Of a stretch of 64,000 nucleotides of DNA, positions 32,688 through 41,207 are shown piece by piece; position 1 is the stretch's first letter, and each line of letters begins with the position of its first letter. The position numbers and the translations under genes were made by a program. The stretch lies in assembly GCF_014333615.1 (NCBI RefSeq), contig NZ_JACSCY010000013.1, positions 62,001 through 126,000 on the forward strand, written 5' to 3'. The stretch comes from Hymenobacter citatus (GTDB lineage: Bacteria > Bacteroidota > Bacteroidia > Cytophagales > Hymenobacteraceae). Below the pieces are notes generated by a model. The model saw only the letters and a list, made by a program, of their open reading frames with translations. It was not told the DNA's origin and ran no database searches.

Positions 32688-34343
32688 CTATTGAATAAGT
32701 ATTTTTTCGCTTACCTGGCTGCCATCAGTCTGGCGGGTTCGAAGCACGTAGATGCCAGGGCGTAGGTTGCGTAAGTCGGGGCCGTTTTCCGAGGCTGGCT
32801 GCCGCCATAGTTGCTCGCCTGTTAGGCTATACAGTGTGTGCTCAGAGGCTCGAATCGTTGTGGTCCCAGCGAAAGATTGGCAGCTAATCACTTCGCTGTA
32901 CCGAACACTGCTATCAGTGTCTACCATTTTCAGCCGTAGATACACCCGCTCCGTTAAGGGTGGCAACCCTAATGAGTAGGTGCGGGCACTGGTGCTGTTG
33001 CCGGCGGCCTGCACACGGCCCGCCAAGGAAAACTCTAGGCCTGTAGTGCTTTGTTGTACTTCAAAGTAGCTGCTATTAAGTTCCTGCGCGGTAGTCCAGG
33101 TAGCTAGCAGACGGGCACCTACATATTTAGATTCAAATCGGGCCAATGCAACGGGTAATATCGTGCCACCGCCACTACCAGCAGTACGCAACACGCCTAC
33201 AGACACCTGCTGCTGCTGTAGCTTCTGCTGCCAGAGCGACCATTCGTCTTGCTCCATGGCTGGGGTAATGGGATTGGGTAGGTGCGTTGTTTCACTACAA
33301 GTAGCACAGTTACCGGCGCTCAGATCCTGGCGGTCTTTGTAGGGGCTATTATAGCCCCATTTTACGTACCCGATAGTATTGTTGCTGATGGTGTTGTTGT
33401 TAAACGTAGCGGCGTCTTTTTTATAGTAATTGAAGACGGCCGTGGCAGCATACGTTGCCTTCAGTTTCGTGCCGTCCGGTAGCAAGCCGTCCGTCACCAT
33501 GCGGTTGTTGTAGAAGTGAATGTGATGGCCAGCGGCAATATTCATGGCCGCGTTGCAGGTGCTCACAAACTGATTCTGATAAGCTTCAATGTAAGCAGCC
33601 GTGGTGGTAGGAGTGCTGCCGTCGCCATCAGTTGTAAGGCCAGTGCCATGGAAAGACGGTTCAGTAGCAGGGTAGGGGTAGGCCCCTTGCACGTAGTTGT
33701 CGTGCACTTTAACAGGACTTTGTGCCGTGCCCGACGAGTTGTAGAAGTTGATATTGTCTTCCACAGCACTCTCATTGGGTTCGTTGCGGAACTCGTTGTA
33801 GCTGATTTCAATGCCTGCCAGCTGTTGCACCGTGTTGAGCTGCACAAAGCTGCGGGTTTCTTTGCCGCCATTGCGGTAGCGGCCGTCGCAGTTCAGGCCT
33901 TGGTTGTAACGTACCGTCAGGGTCTGTTGAGCTGAACCATTACCGCTCCAACGGTTCACAACCATACCGGCTGTGTGCTCCATGTAATTGTGCTCAATAA
34001 TTAGCTGTTTAGCTTGGTATGCATCCAGAAACCGTCCACGCGTACGATTGTCAACGGTAGGCGTCAGGCCGTAGCCGCGGCAGTTGCGCACCGTCAAATC
34101 TACGCCGCCCCCAGTTTTGATTAGGTCACCGGCACCTACCAGCGTGCAATCTATGAGGGTTACAGGCTCGGAGGTAGATACAATCACGCACGGCACCTTA
34201 GAGTCCAGACTGCGGTAGTTGCCTGTGTACGTGCCGCCGCGTGTTATCACAATAGGCTCTGTGTACGTAACCGCCGGTACAGTTTGCGCATAAGCGCTAA
34301 GAAAAGATAGTAGGCAAAGCAGAAGGCAATAAAGAAGTCTCAT
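32688..34343 (-). CDS. Secreted parallel beta-helix protein with T9SS-type C-terminal domain
   Basis: A 551-residue protein: signal peptide (MRLLYCLLLCLLSFLSAYAQ), then a right-handed beta-helix of pectate-lyase-like repeats (residues ~30-350, with ladders such as NTIS-NNTIGYVKW, VRYNQGL, EISYNEFRN, EAYQNQF). A linker follows, then a fibronectin-like beta domain (ARFESKYVGARLLATWTTAQ, family motif T-x-x-E-x-N-S-x-x-F) and a short C-terminal end (LYSLTGEQLW, LRPGIYVLR) typical of type A sorting domains that direct export by the type IX system. It is probably surface-exposed or released; a polysaccharide target is possible but catalytic residues cannot be assigned. Confidence 0.88.
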   Translation of the reverse strand: MRLLYCLLLCLLSFLSAYAQTVPAVTYTEPIVITRGGTYTGNYRSLDSKVPCVIVSTSEPVTLIDCTLVGAGDLIKTGGGVDLTVRNCRGYGLTPTVDNRTRGRFLDAYQAKQLIIEHNYMEHTAGMVVNRWSGNGSAQQTLTVRYNQGLNCDGRYRNGGKETRSFVQLNTVQQLAGIEISYNEFRNEPNESAVEDNINFYNSSGTAQSPVKVHDNYVQGAYPYPATEPSFHGTGLTTDGDGSTPTTTAAYIEAYQNQFVSTCNAAMNIAAGHHIHFYNNRMVTDGLLPDGTKLKATYAATAVFNYYKKDAATFNNNTISNNTIGYVKWGYNSPYKDRQDLSAGNCATCSETTHLPNPITPAMEQDEWSLWQQKLQQQQVSVGVLRTAGSGGGTILPVALARFESKYVGARLLATWTTAQELNSSYFEVQQSTTGLEFSLAGRVQAAGNSTSARTYSLGLPPLTERVYLRLKMVDTDSSVRYSEVISCQSFAGTTTIRASEHTLYSLTGEQLWRQPASENGPDLRNLRPGIYVLRTRQTDGSQVSEKILIQ

Positions 34344-34733
34344 ACAGTGCTATTAAATGGTCTTGAAGCAAGAAGAGCTGTTTAAAATCTGCTAGGTCTT
34401 ATAGTCTTGATTTTGTATTGTATTAATAAATTTGGCTTTTATAATTATGTATCTATGCTAGTCTTAAAAGCAAATAAAACTATCTACAAACCAGTAATTT
34501 GTACTTTTTATTTCAATATTGATGCCATAATTGTACTTTATAAATACCATAGCAATTGATGTAAGATTTGTACAAAATTTTAATAGCATGTTGTTGATAA
34601 AAGAAAAAATTTTGGTATTAAAACAAGAACGCCCCTGGTCTTGTAAGACCAGGGGCGTTCTTGTGTATCTCAGTAGGGATTTAGCGGCTACCGAGGTAAA
34701 AGCTGAGTTCTTTTGTTAGTGAAATGGCTACCC
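34344..34733. other. AT-rich intergenic stretch
   Basis: About 390 bp between the beta-helix gene (start at its left edge) and the RidA gene. It contains the hairpin at 34623-34664 and otherwise AT-rich DNA that should hold the minus-strand promoter of the beta-helix gene. I see no gene in it. Confidence 0.6.
34623..34664 (-). terminator. Terminator hairpin after the RidA gene
   Basis: Two exact 20-bp arms (34623-34642 and 34645-34664) with a 2-nt loop. The core AAGAACGCCCCTGGTCTT is G/C-rich and flanked by A/T on both sides. Confidence 0.85.
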
Positions 34734-35117
34734 TTACTGAACAGCAATACAGGATATCTCTACCTGCACATCCTTCGGTAAACGTGCTACCTCCACCGTT
34801 TCGCGGGCAGGAGCATAGCCTTCCTCAAAGTAGCTGCCATATACCTCATTGATGCGGCCGAAATTATGCAGGTCTTTCACAAAAATGCTGCACTTCACTA
34901 CGTTGGCCAGCGTGAGACCAGCAGCACCTAACACGGCTTGCAGATTGCGCATTACCTGGTGCGTTTCGGCGACTACATCGCCGTCGCCTATCATTTGGCC
35001 TGTTGCATCCAGCGGAATTTGCCCCGAAACGTACACAGTGTTGCCAGCCTGCACGGCTTGACTATATGGCCCGATAGGCGCAGGAGCATCGGGCGAAAAA
35101 ATGACGGAATGAGCCAT
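34734..35117 (-). CDS. RidA family reactive imine/enamine deaminase
   Basis: A 127-residue Rid (YjgF/YER057c) protein. RidA hydrolyses reactive 2-aminoacrylate and related imines released by PLP enzymes. The signature region runs from PIGPYSQAVQAGNTVYVSGQ and IPLDATGQM to the end PARETVEVARLPKDVQVEIS; the Arg that binds the substrate carboxylate is in PARETVEV. Full length. It is separated from glmS upstream by a terminator, so it has its own promoter (TCATTTTG on the minus strand just upstream is one mismatch from the consensus). Confidence 0.93.
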   Translation of the reverse strand: MAHSVIFSPDAPAPIGPYSQAVQAGNTVYVSGQIPLDATGQMIGDGDVVAETHQVMRNLQAVLGAAGLTLANVVKCSIFVKDLHNFGRINEVYGSYFEEGYAPARETVEVARLPKDVQVEISCIAVQ

Positions 35118-35170
35118 AGCAAAATGAGATTTTAAGGAACACGGGTTTCAATGGGTTAAATGTAAAGCAG

Positions 35171-35201
35171 AAAAGCCGCTCCGGTATCCGGAGCGGCTTT
35201 T
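35171..35201 (-). terminator. Terminator after glmS
   Basis: AAAAGCCGCTCCGG (35171-35184) pairs exactly with CCGGAGCGGCTTTT (35188-35201) around TAT. It ends in T on the minus strand, 16 bp after the glmS stop. Confidence 0.9.
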
Positions 35202-35216
35202 TAAGGGTAGAGGAAA

Positions 35217-37052
35217 TTATTCCACTGTCACAGACTTAGCTAGGTTGCGGGGCTGATCTACGTTGCAGCCGCGCATCACGGCAATGTAGTATGAGAGTAG
35301 TTGCAACGGCACTACCGATACCAATGGCATCAGCACGTCGGACGTTGCAGGTACTTCAATGACAAACTCCGCCATTTTAGGAATTACCTCGTCACCTTCG
35401 GTTACCACGGCAATAATGCGACCTTTGCGCGCCTTCACCTCCTGGATGTTGGAAACCACCTTCTCGTATGACTGATCTTTGGTAGCAATAACGACCACCG
35501 GCATGTTCTCGTCGATCAGAGCAATAGGGCCGTGCTTCATCTCCGCCGCAGGGTAGCCCTCAGCATGAATGTAGCTAATTTCCTTAAGCTTAAGGGCGCC
35601 TTCTAGCGCTACCGGGAAGTTGTAGCCCCGACCCAGGTAGAGGAAGTTGCTGGCATCTTTGAAGATTTCAGAAATCTGCTTGATCTCCGTATCTAGCTGA
35701 AGCGCCTTTTCTACCTTAGATGGAATCATATCCAGCTCCACCATTAGCTCACGCAGCTTGGTGTCGGTGAGGGTGCCGCGCTTGCTCCCCACAATCATGG
35801 CCAGCAGCGTGAGCACCGTTACCTGAGCGGTGAAGGCTTTGGTAGAAGCTACCCCAATTTCGGGTCCAGCGTGGGTATAAGCACCAGCATCTGTAGCGCG
35901 GGCAATACTGCTGCCTACCACGTTGCAGATACCGAAAATGGTAGCGCCTTTCGATTTAGCTAGTTCAATGGCTGCCAGCGTGTCGGCTGTCTCACCCGAT
36001 TGCGAAATAGCAATTACAATATCGCGTTCGGAAAGTACTGGGTTGCGGTAGCGGAACTCAGAGGCGTACTCTACTTCTACAGGAATGCGTGCCAAGTCTT
36101 CCAGCAGATACTCGGCTACCAAACCTGCGTGCCAGGAGGTGCCACAAGCCACGATAATAATGCGCTGTGCATGAATAAACTTCTGCTCATAGGCCCGCGC
36201 ACCCGCCATGTTTAGGTGGCCGGATTTCAACTCCAGGCGCCCGCGCATAGAGTCTAGGATAGAACGAGGCTGCTCGAAAATTTCCTTCAGCATGAAGTGC
36301 TCGTAACCGCCTTTTTCGATGCTATCCAGTGCCAATTCCAGCTTCTGAATATAAGGCGTTTGCTGCACGGCTTCTTTAGATTGAATATCCAGCCTGCCGT
36401 CTCGAATAACCACAATTTCGTAGTCATTCACATATACTACTTCGTTGGTATATTCAATGATGGGAGTGGCATCCGAAGCCAGGAAAAACTCGTTCTGACC
36501 CACACCAATAACCAGTGGTGAGCCTTTACGAGCAGCAATCAGTTGGTTAGGAGCATCTTTGCTTAGCACTACAATGGCGTAGGCACCTACTACCTCATGC
36601 AGGGCTAGGCGCACTGCTTCTTCCAGCGAGCAGCTATTTTTGCTCTGGATTTCTTCAATTAGATTAACGAAAACCTCTGTATCCGTATCGGAGTGAAATA
36701 CGTGGCCCTGCTGCTGCAAGTGCGTTTTTAGCGACGCGTAGTTTTCAATGATGCCATTGTGGATGATGGCAATGCGTTCGGAGGTAGAGTAGTGTGGGTG
36801 GGCGTTTACATCGTTGGGCTCACCGTGGGTAGCCCAGCGGGTATGGCCCATACCTATCTGGGCGTGTAAATCTTTACCCGCAATAAATTTTTCAAGGTCA
36901 TTTACCTTGCCCTTCTTCTTGTACACGCTCAGCGTGCCATTTAGCAGAGCCACACCTGCCGAATCATACCCCCGGTATTCAAGCCGGTGCAATCCTTTTA
37001 GAATAATAGGACAAGCCTCACGGTGCCCAATGTATGCAACAATTCCGCACAT
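35217..37052 (-). CDS. glmS: Glutamine--fructose-6-phosphate aminotransferase (isomerizing)
   Basis: Makes glucosamine-6-phosphate, the entry to UDP-GlcNAc for peptidoglycan and LPS. The class II glutamine amidotransferase domain begins with the catalytic Cys2 (MCGIVAYIGHREACPIILKG; LEYRGYDSAGVALL). Two SIS sugar-isomerase domains follow (ISQSGETADTLAAIELAKSK; YPAAEMKHGPIALID), ending NLAKSVTVE as usual. 611 residues, normal. It follows the DUF4270 gene by 85 bp on the minus strand and is closed by a strong terminator. No glmS ribozyme fold is evident in the short leader. Confidence 0.97.
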   Translation of the reverse strand: MCGIVAYIGHREACPIILKGLHRLEYRGYDSAGVALLNGTLSVYKKKGKVNDLEKFIAGKDLHAQIGMGHTRWATHGEPNDVNAHPHYSTSERIAIIHNGIIENYASLKTHLQQQGHVFHSDTDTEVFVNLIEEIQSKNSCSLEEAVRLALHEVVGAYAIVVLSKDAPNQLIAARKGSPLVIGVGQNEFFLASDATPIIEYTNEVVYVNDYEIVVIRDGRLDIQSKEAVQQTPYIQKLELALDSIEKGGYEHFMLKEIFEQPRSILDSMRGRLELKSGHLNMAGARAYEQKFIHAQRIIIVACGTSWHAGLVAEYLLEDLARIPVEVEYASEFRYRNPVLSERDIVIAISQSGETADTLAAIELAKSKGATIFGICNVVGSSIARATDAGAYTHAGPEIGVASTKAFTAQVTVLTLLAMIVGSKRGTLTDTKLRELMVELDMIPSKVEKALQLDTEIKQISEIFKDASNFLYLGRGYNFPVALEGALKLKEISYIHAEGYPAAEMKHGPIALIDENMPVVVIATKDQSYEKVVSNIQEVKARKGRIIAVVTEGDEVIPKMAEFVIEVPATSDVLMPLVSVVPLQLLSYYIAVMRGCNVDQPRNLAKSVTVE

Positions 37053-37137
37053 AGCGTTCAGAAAAAAGCCGATAGATGGAAAGGGTAGCCGGCCGGCAAA
37101 GTGCGTGCCGAAAACCGGTAGCGGGTGTGGAGTTTGC

Positions 37138-38661
37138 CTACTGCCGATTAGAGAAGTACACGCGTAGCTTGATATTATTAGCGTCCAGCACTGCCCGATT
37201 CAGCGATACGTTGACGGTGGGCTGATAGGCTTTCGGTAAGGCTAGGGTAGGTGAAAACAAAAAGGCAGAAGGCAGTTCGCCACCTAGCTGATTCAGCAGG
37301 TAGGCCTGCGTGTAGCTGGTCATCAGGATGCTATAATACAACGTAGAGGCATCTACGCTGTATAACGTACCTTCAGCCTGTGAGCCCGCTGCCGGAGAAG
37401 AATTGGAGGCTCCCTGGTACGATTGGCTTTGCTGATTGGCCTGATCTGCCTGTACTAAACGATTAATGGGATTCGATAGAATCGTGCGCTGTAGTATCCG
37501 GTTGTTTTCGTTGTTAGCCTCGTAGAGATACGTCTTGGTAACAGCTGCGTCCCTCGTTGGATTATTCAACGACTGATAACCAGGGTAGGGAAATACACTG
37601 TTACTAAATGGCTTAACAGGTACCAATAGCTCGGCGCGGTTGATTGATATACCGGATTGCTTACGTAGTTCCTCTAAACCAGGAATAACCAGCTTCGTAG
37701 CTAATCCAACACCATCCTGAATATAAGTTACTTCATTAGTGACGGCAGCAGGTACCGATTGCTTTTTGTCTGCTACTGCTGCTAAAGGGCCAGCTGCACT
37801 GAAATCGGGTGTGATTTGCGTGAAGTAACGGGCATCATTGTTCACATTGCTGGCCATCCGGTACACACGCCGGATGGAAGGGCGAGCTGGGTCGTGGTAA
37901 TAGAATGCCAGTATCGTATACGAAGGATTGATACTGGCAACAGCACCTACATAATCATCTGCTGGTGCTACGGCTAAGCCGGCGACGTACGCGTCGAGTT
38001 GGGCCTGCGTGAAATCCGTTTTTTGCAGCAAAGCAAACAAGCCCGTACTAAAGGAAGCAGACTTAGCAATCCGGAAGTTCAGCGCCTGGGGAACGGTTGC
38101 TACTGTCGTAACGGTATCGGTGGTGCTGGATGGGGAGGATGGCTGGCGTTCCCGCCGCTCCGGACTATATGGAATAGTCACGTTGCTCAGTAATGGCGTG
38201 CCCACACTTGCACTAGTGCTGGAGTTATAGGCTACGCGCTCATCCAACTTCTGCTGTAAACCAAACACATTGAACCGGCCTGGCTGAGCAGTGGTGCCGT
38301 AGGCGCGGGTATACGCCATGATAAGCGTAACCGAGTCGAGCTGTGCTCCCGCAAACGTAGCGGGCAGCGGATCGGTAGTGACTTGCAAATTGGTATACAC
38401 TCGCGCCGCCGTCACGATGCCGGTATTATTGTCGCGCACCCTACCCAATAGCATTTGGCTTGCATTGAGGGTAGGCAGGGAGTCCCGGCGTACGGTATAC
38501 GCCATCACGGGCAAGTCGCGGTACTCGGTAGTAGTGCTAGCGCTGCCGGGCAGCTCCACGCTGATGTTGTTGGGATCTTCGCAGCCAGTTGCCATCAACA
38601 GAGCCGGTGCGGAAAGCAGGCACGCCGACCAGCGGCGCAGGGCCTTAGTTGGCCAGTTCAT
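37138..38661 (-). CDS. DUF4270 lipoprotein
   Basis: A 507-residue DUF4270 protein, a family restricted to Bacteroidota. Lipoprotein signal with LLMATGCEDPN (acylated Cys about residue 27), followed by the family start VELPGSASTTTEYRDLPVMA and YTVRRDSL. Beta-rich mature part, presumably on the outer membrane. Family role unknown. Its start codon lies inside the 3' end of the GT5 gene (17-bp overlap), so the two are translationally coupled; this gene pair is a recurring arrangement in the phylum, as far as I know. Confidence 0.88.
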   Translation of the reverse strand: MNWPTKALRRWSACLLSAPALLMATGCEDPNNISVELPGSASTTTEYRDLPVMAYTVRRDSLPTLNASQMLLGRVRDNNTGIVTAARVYTNLQVTTDPLPATFAGAQLDSVTLIMAYTRAYGTTAQPGRFNVFGLQQKLDERVAYNSSTSASVGTPLLSNVTIPYSPERRERQPSSPSSTTDTVTTVATVPQALNFRIAKSASFSTGLFALLQKTDFTQAQLDAYVAGLAVAPADDYVGAVASINPSYTILAFYYHDPARPSIRRVYRMASNVNNDARYFTQITPDFSAAGPLAAVADKKQSVPAAVTNEVTYIQDGVGLATKLVIPGLEELRKQSGISINRAELLVPVKPFSNSVFPYPGYQSLNNPTRDAAVTKTYLYEANNENNRILQRTILSNPINRLVQADQANQQSQSYQGASNSSPAAGSQAEGTLYSVDASTLYYSILMTSYTQAYLLNQLGGELPSAFLFSPTLALPKAYQPTVNVSLNRAVLDANNIKLRVYFSNRQ

Positions 38662-39457
38662 TATATAGATCGTAGTAAGAAGTCAGCAAATCCTGGTCGG
38701 CACCCATCTGCCCGATGCGGCATTTCTGCGAGTATTCGGTGAACAGCGCATTCAGATTGTCGCTGAAATCCTCGTCCGATTTCACCACCGAATCGGCGTA
38801 CTCCATTCCTACCTTGATAAAGCCGCCAAAGTCAGCCGATTTTAGCGCGGCCAGCATCTCGTCATCAATGTCCAGCATTTTAGCTTTCTCAATGATGTCT
38901 TGTCCAAACTTGTGCTTGAACTCATTGTTGTAGATGGTAAACACCGATTTGGCATCCTTGAAAATCGGATCCTTCTTATAGGTCGTTTTCAGGTACATCG
39001 GAATAAGGCCCGTCATCCAGTCGTTGCAATGCACGATATCCGGCGCCCAACCCAATTTCTTTACCGTTTCCAGCACGCCTTTGCAGAAGAAGATAGCCCG
39101 CTCGTCATTATCGGCGTGAAACTTATCGTTCTTGTCGACCAATACCGATTTGCGGTGAAAATAATCCTCGTTATCGATGAAATATACCTGCAACTTCGCG
39201 TTCGGAATCGACGCTACTTTAATTACCAGCGGCTTTTCCTCTTCTCCCACGGCGATGTTGATGCCGGACAACCGAACCACCTCATGCAAGCGGTTTTTAC
39301 GCTCATTGATAATGCCGAAACGGGGTACAAAAATGCGGATTTCCATCCCCATCTCTTGCATTCCCTGCGGCAACATGCGCAGAAACTCCGCTACCTTGGT
39401 CGTTTGCAGAAACGGATTGATTTCCGTGGCAGCATAGAGTATTCTCAACTTAGACAT
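38645..39457 (-). CDS. Short GT5-like (glycogen/starch synthase N-domain) protein
   Basis: A 270-residue protein matching only the N-terminal Rossmann domain of glycogen/starch synthase: KLRILYAATEINPFLQTTKV, then VPRFGIINERKNRLHEVVRL, and APDIVHCNDWMTGLIPMYLK. The nucleotide-sugar-binding KxGGL motif is replaced (QTTKVAEF) and the C-terminal donor domain is absent, so ordinary glycogen synthase activity is doubtful. This short version is normal for Bacteroidota and is not a truncation artefact. ATG 39457 is chosen. Promoter TAATTTTG on the minus strand is at 39503-39510. It heads the unit GT5-DUF4270-glmS and is divergent from panC. Confidence 0.88.
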   Translation of the reverse strand: MSKLRILYAATEINPFLQTTKVAEFLRMLPQGMQEMGMEIRIFVPRFGIINERKNRLHEVVRLSGINIAVGEEEKPLVIKVASIPNAKLQVYFIDNEDYFHRKSVLVDKNDKFHADNDERAIFFCKGVLETVKKLGWAPDIVHCNDWMTGLIPMYLKTTYKKDPIFKDAKSVFTIYNNEFKHKFGQDIIEKAKMLDIDDEMLAALKSADFGGFIKVGMEYADSVVKSDEDFSDNLNALFTEYSQKCRIGQMGADQDLLTSYYDLYNELAN

Positions 39458-39502
39458 AGTGGTTATGTTGGTGATTGGGAAAGGGCAACACTTTGGGATG
39501 CA

Positions 39503-39510
39503 CAAAATTA
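39503..39510 (-). promoter_or_regulatory. Promoter -7 box for the GT5-DUF4270-glmS unit
   Basis: Minus-strand TAATTTTG, perfect TAnnTTTG, 46 bp before the GT5 start. Confidence 0.55.
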
Positions 39511-39575
39511 AACATTTTTAAGCAAAATTTCAACTAATCCGGCCTGGGCATCGTAAATAGCGGGCTTTTTGTTTC

Positions 39576-40427
39576 ATGAACATACTTTACACGGCGGCCT
39601 CCCTACTCACCCATGTGGAGCAGTGGCGGCAGGCGGGCAAGCGCATTGGGCTGGTGCCTACCATGGGCGCCCTGCACGAAGGCCACCTGCAATTGGTGCG
39701 CGCCGCAGCGGCGGCCAACGATGTGGTAGTGGTGAGCATCTTCGTCAACCCTACCCAGTTCAACAACCCCGACGACTTCCGGCTCTACCCCCGTCTGCCC
39801 GAGGCCGACGCTGCCCTGCTGGGCCCGGCAGGCTGCACGGCACTGTTCCTACCCTCCGTGGAGGAGATGTACCCAACGCCCACCGTGTTGCGGTTTGATT
39901 TTGGGTCGCTAGAGCGAGTGATGGAAGGCGCCCACCGGCCAGGCCACTTCAATGGGGTAGCCACGGTGGTAAGCAAGCTGTTTCACTTGTGCCAACCGCA
40001 CCGCGCTTACTTCGGGCAGAAGGACTTACAACAGGTTGCCATCATCCGGCAGCTGGTAGCTGACTTGTCGTTTGCGCTGGAATTGGTGGTGTTCCCTACC
40101 GTACGAGAAGAAGACGGACTGGCGATGTCGTCGCGCAACCGGCGGCTCACGCCGGACGAGCGGGCCGTAGCGCCGCGCCTGTACGAGGCACTACGTCAGG
40201 CTGCCGATCTGGTGCAGGCCGGTGCCGCGCCTGCTGCCGTGCAGGCCGCAGTAGCTGAGTATCTGGCTGCTACCCCTGCTATTTCACTGGAGTATATAGA
40301 GGTGGCCGACGCGCAAACGCTACAACCCTTGCCGGGGTCCTGGCAACAGCAGGACGCTGTGGCGCTGTGCTTAGCGGCGCACCTCGGTAGCGTGCGCCTG
40401 ATTGATAATATAGTGGTGAAGTTGTGA
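39576..40427 (+). CDS. panC: Pantoate--beta-alanine ligase
   Basis: Joins pantoate and beta-alanine with ATP to make pantothenate. Class-I-synthetase-like motifs: GLVPTMGALHEGHLQLV with HEGH at residues 34-37, FVNPTQF, the HFNGVATVVSKLFH segment, and GLAMSSRNRRL in the KMSKS-like position. 283 residues, normal. Divergent from the GT5 gene. A composite palindrome follows immediately after the stop and precedes panD, so the two pan genes are neighbours but probably not one transcript. Confidence 0.97.
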   Translation: MNILYTAASLLTHVEQWRQAGKRIGLVPTMGALHEGHLQLVRAAAAANDVVVVSIFVNPTQFNNPDDFRLYPRLPEADAALLGPAGCTALFLPSVEEMYPTPTVLRFDFGSLERVMEGAHRPGHFNGVATVVSKLFHLCQPHRAYFGQKDLQQVAIIRQLVADLSFALELVVFPTVREEDGLAMSSRNRRLTPDERAVAPRLYEALRQAADLVQAGAAPAAVQAAVAEYLAATPAISLEYIEVADAQTLQPLPGSWQQQDAVALCLAAHLGSVRLIDNIVVKL

Positions 40428-40428
40428 G

Positions 40429-40589
40429 TTTGTGAAGTTGTGAATGTGACAGCGTCTGTCATCCTGAGCGCAGCGAAGGACCTTCTCACGATAGAGCGAC
40501 GAGCGTCACAACGACTCGTTCTGCAAGCATAAGGTCCTTACGCTGCGCTCAGGATGACAGATGCTGTCACATTCACAACTTCACAAACG
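40429..40589. repeat. Composite nested inverted repeat between panC and panD
   Basis: Arms 40429-40485 and 40532-40589 are complementary over about 57 bp with one mismatch and one 1-nt gap. The outer part is GTTTGTGAAGTTGTGAATGT-type simple sequence; the inner part is the dispersed repeat starting GTCATCCTGAGC and ending at AAGGACCTT. The loop carries AACGACTCG. The inner part recurs at 41055-41154 and 62742-62927. Confidence 0.9.
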
Positions 40590-40630
40590 CACATCTTCAC
40601 CCTTGCACCATCTCACTGCTTTCCCCTCTG

Positions 40631-40638
40631 TATCTTTG
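40631..40638 (+). promoter_or_regulatory. Promoter -7 box for panD
   Basis: TATCTTTG, perfect TAnnTTTG, 29 bp before the panD start. A TTG at 40604-40606 could be the -33 element. Confidence 0.65.
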
Positions 40639-40667
40639 CGGGATATATTCCACCCGCTTTTTCACTC

Positions 40668-41015
40668 ATGCATATCGAGGTTCTGAAGTCGAAAATTCAC
40701 CGCGCCAAAGTCACGCAGGCGGAGCTACATTATGTAGGTAGCATCACCATTGACGAGGACTTGCTGGACGCGGCCAACATGGTAGAAAATGAGAAGGTGA
40801 CCATCGTGAACGTGAACAACGGGGAGCGTTTTGAAACCTATACCATTCGTGGGGAGCGGGGCTCGGGCATGATCTGCCTAAATGGCCCGGCCGCCCGCCG
40901 CGTGGCCGTGGGCGACATCGTGATTATCTTCTCTTACGCCCTCATTGATTTCGCAGAAGCCCGCGCCCACAAGCCTACCCTCGTTTTCCCCGATCAGCAT
41001 AACCGGCTGAGCTGA
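40668..41015 (+). CDS. panD: Aspartate 1-decarboxylase (pyruvoyl)
   Basis: Makes beta-alanine from aspartate for pantothenate synthesis. The proenzyme self-cleaves between Gly24 and Ser25 (HYVGSITID) to form the pyruvoyl cofactor; both residues are present. [20 protein letters not shown] is the other conserved block. 115 residues from ATG 40668, normal. The longer frame upstream crosses the composite repeat and the promoter box and is not used. Supplies the substrate for the neighbouring PanC. Confidence 0.96.
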   Translation: MHIEVLKSKIHRAKVTQAELHYVGSITIDEDLLDAANMVENEKVTIVNVNNGERFETYTIRGERGSGMICLNGPAARRVAVGDIVIIFSYALIDFAEARAHKPTLVFPDQHNRLS

Positions 41016-41054
41016 GTGGTTGCCAGCCAAGCCGCCGTGCCGGTGCTGTATGAT

Positions 41055-41154
41055 TGTCATCCTGAGCGCAGCGAAGGACCTTATGAGGCCAGAACGACAA
41101 GTGTAACAACGACTCGCTCTACTTCAACAAGGTCCCTCGTAAACGCAGGATGAC
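41055..41154. repeat. Dispersed palindromic repeat (GTCATCCTGAGC family)
   Basis: The left end GTCATCCTGAGCGCAGCGAA is almost the same as the inner arm at 40459, and the right end pairs with it imperfectly (AAGGTCCC...GCAGGATGACA). The loop carries AACGACTCG at 41108-41116, as in the copy at 40511. It is shorter than the neighbours because the right arm has diverged. Confidence 0.8.
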
Positions 41155-41207
41155 ATTCTTTTTTTCTGATTATTAGTAACTCGCAACTTCTAAAAGGACC
41201 CGACTTG

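Noticed and set aside
36900..37137. glmS ribozyme or riboswitch upstream of glmS
   Set aside because: The leader of about 85 bp shows no ribozyme core that I can recognise.
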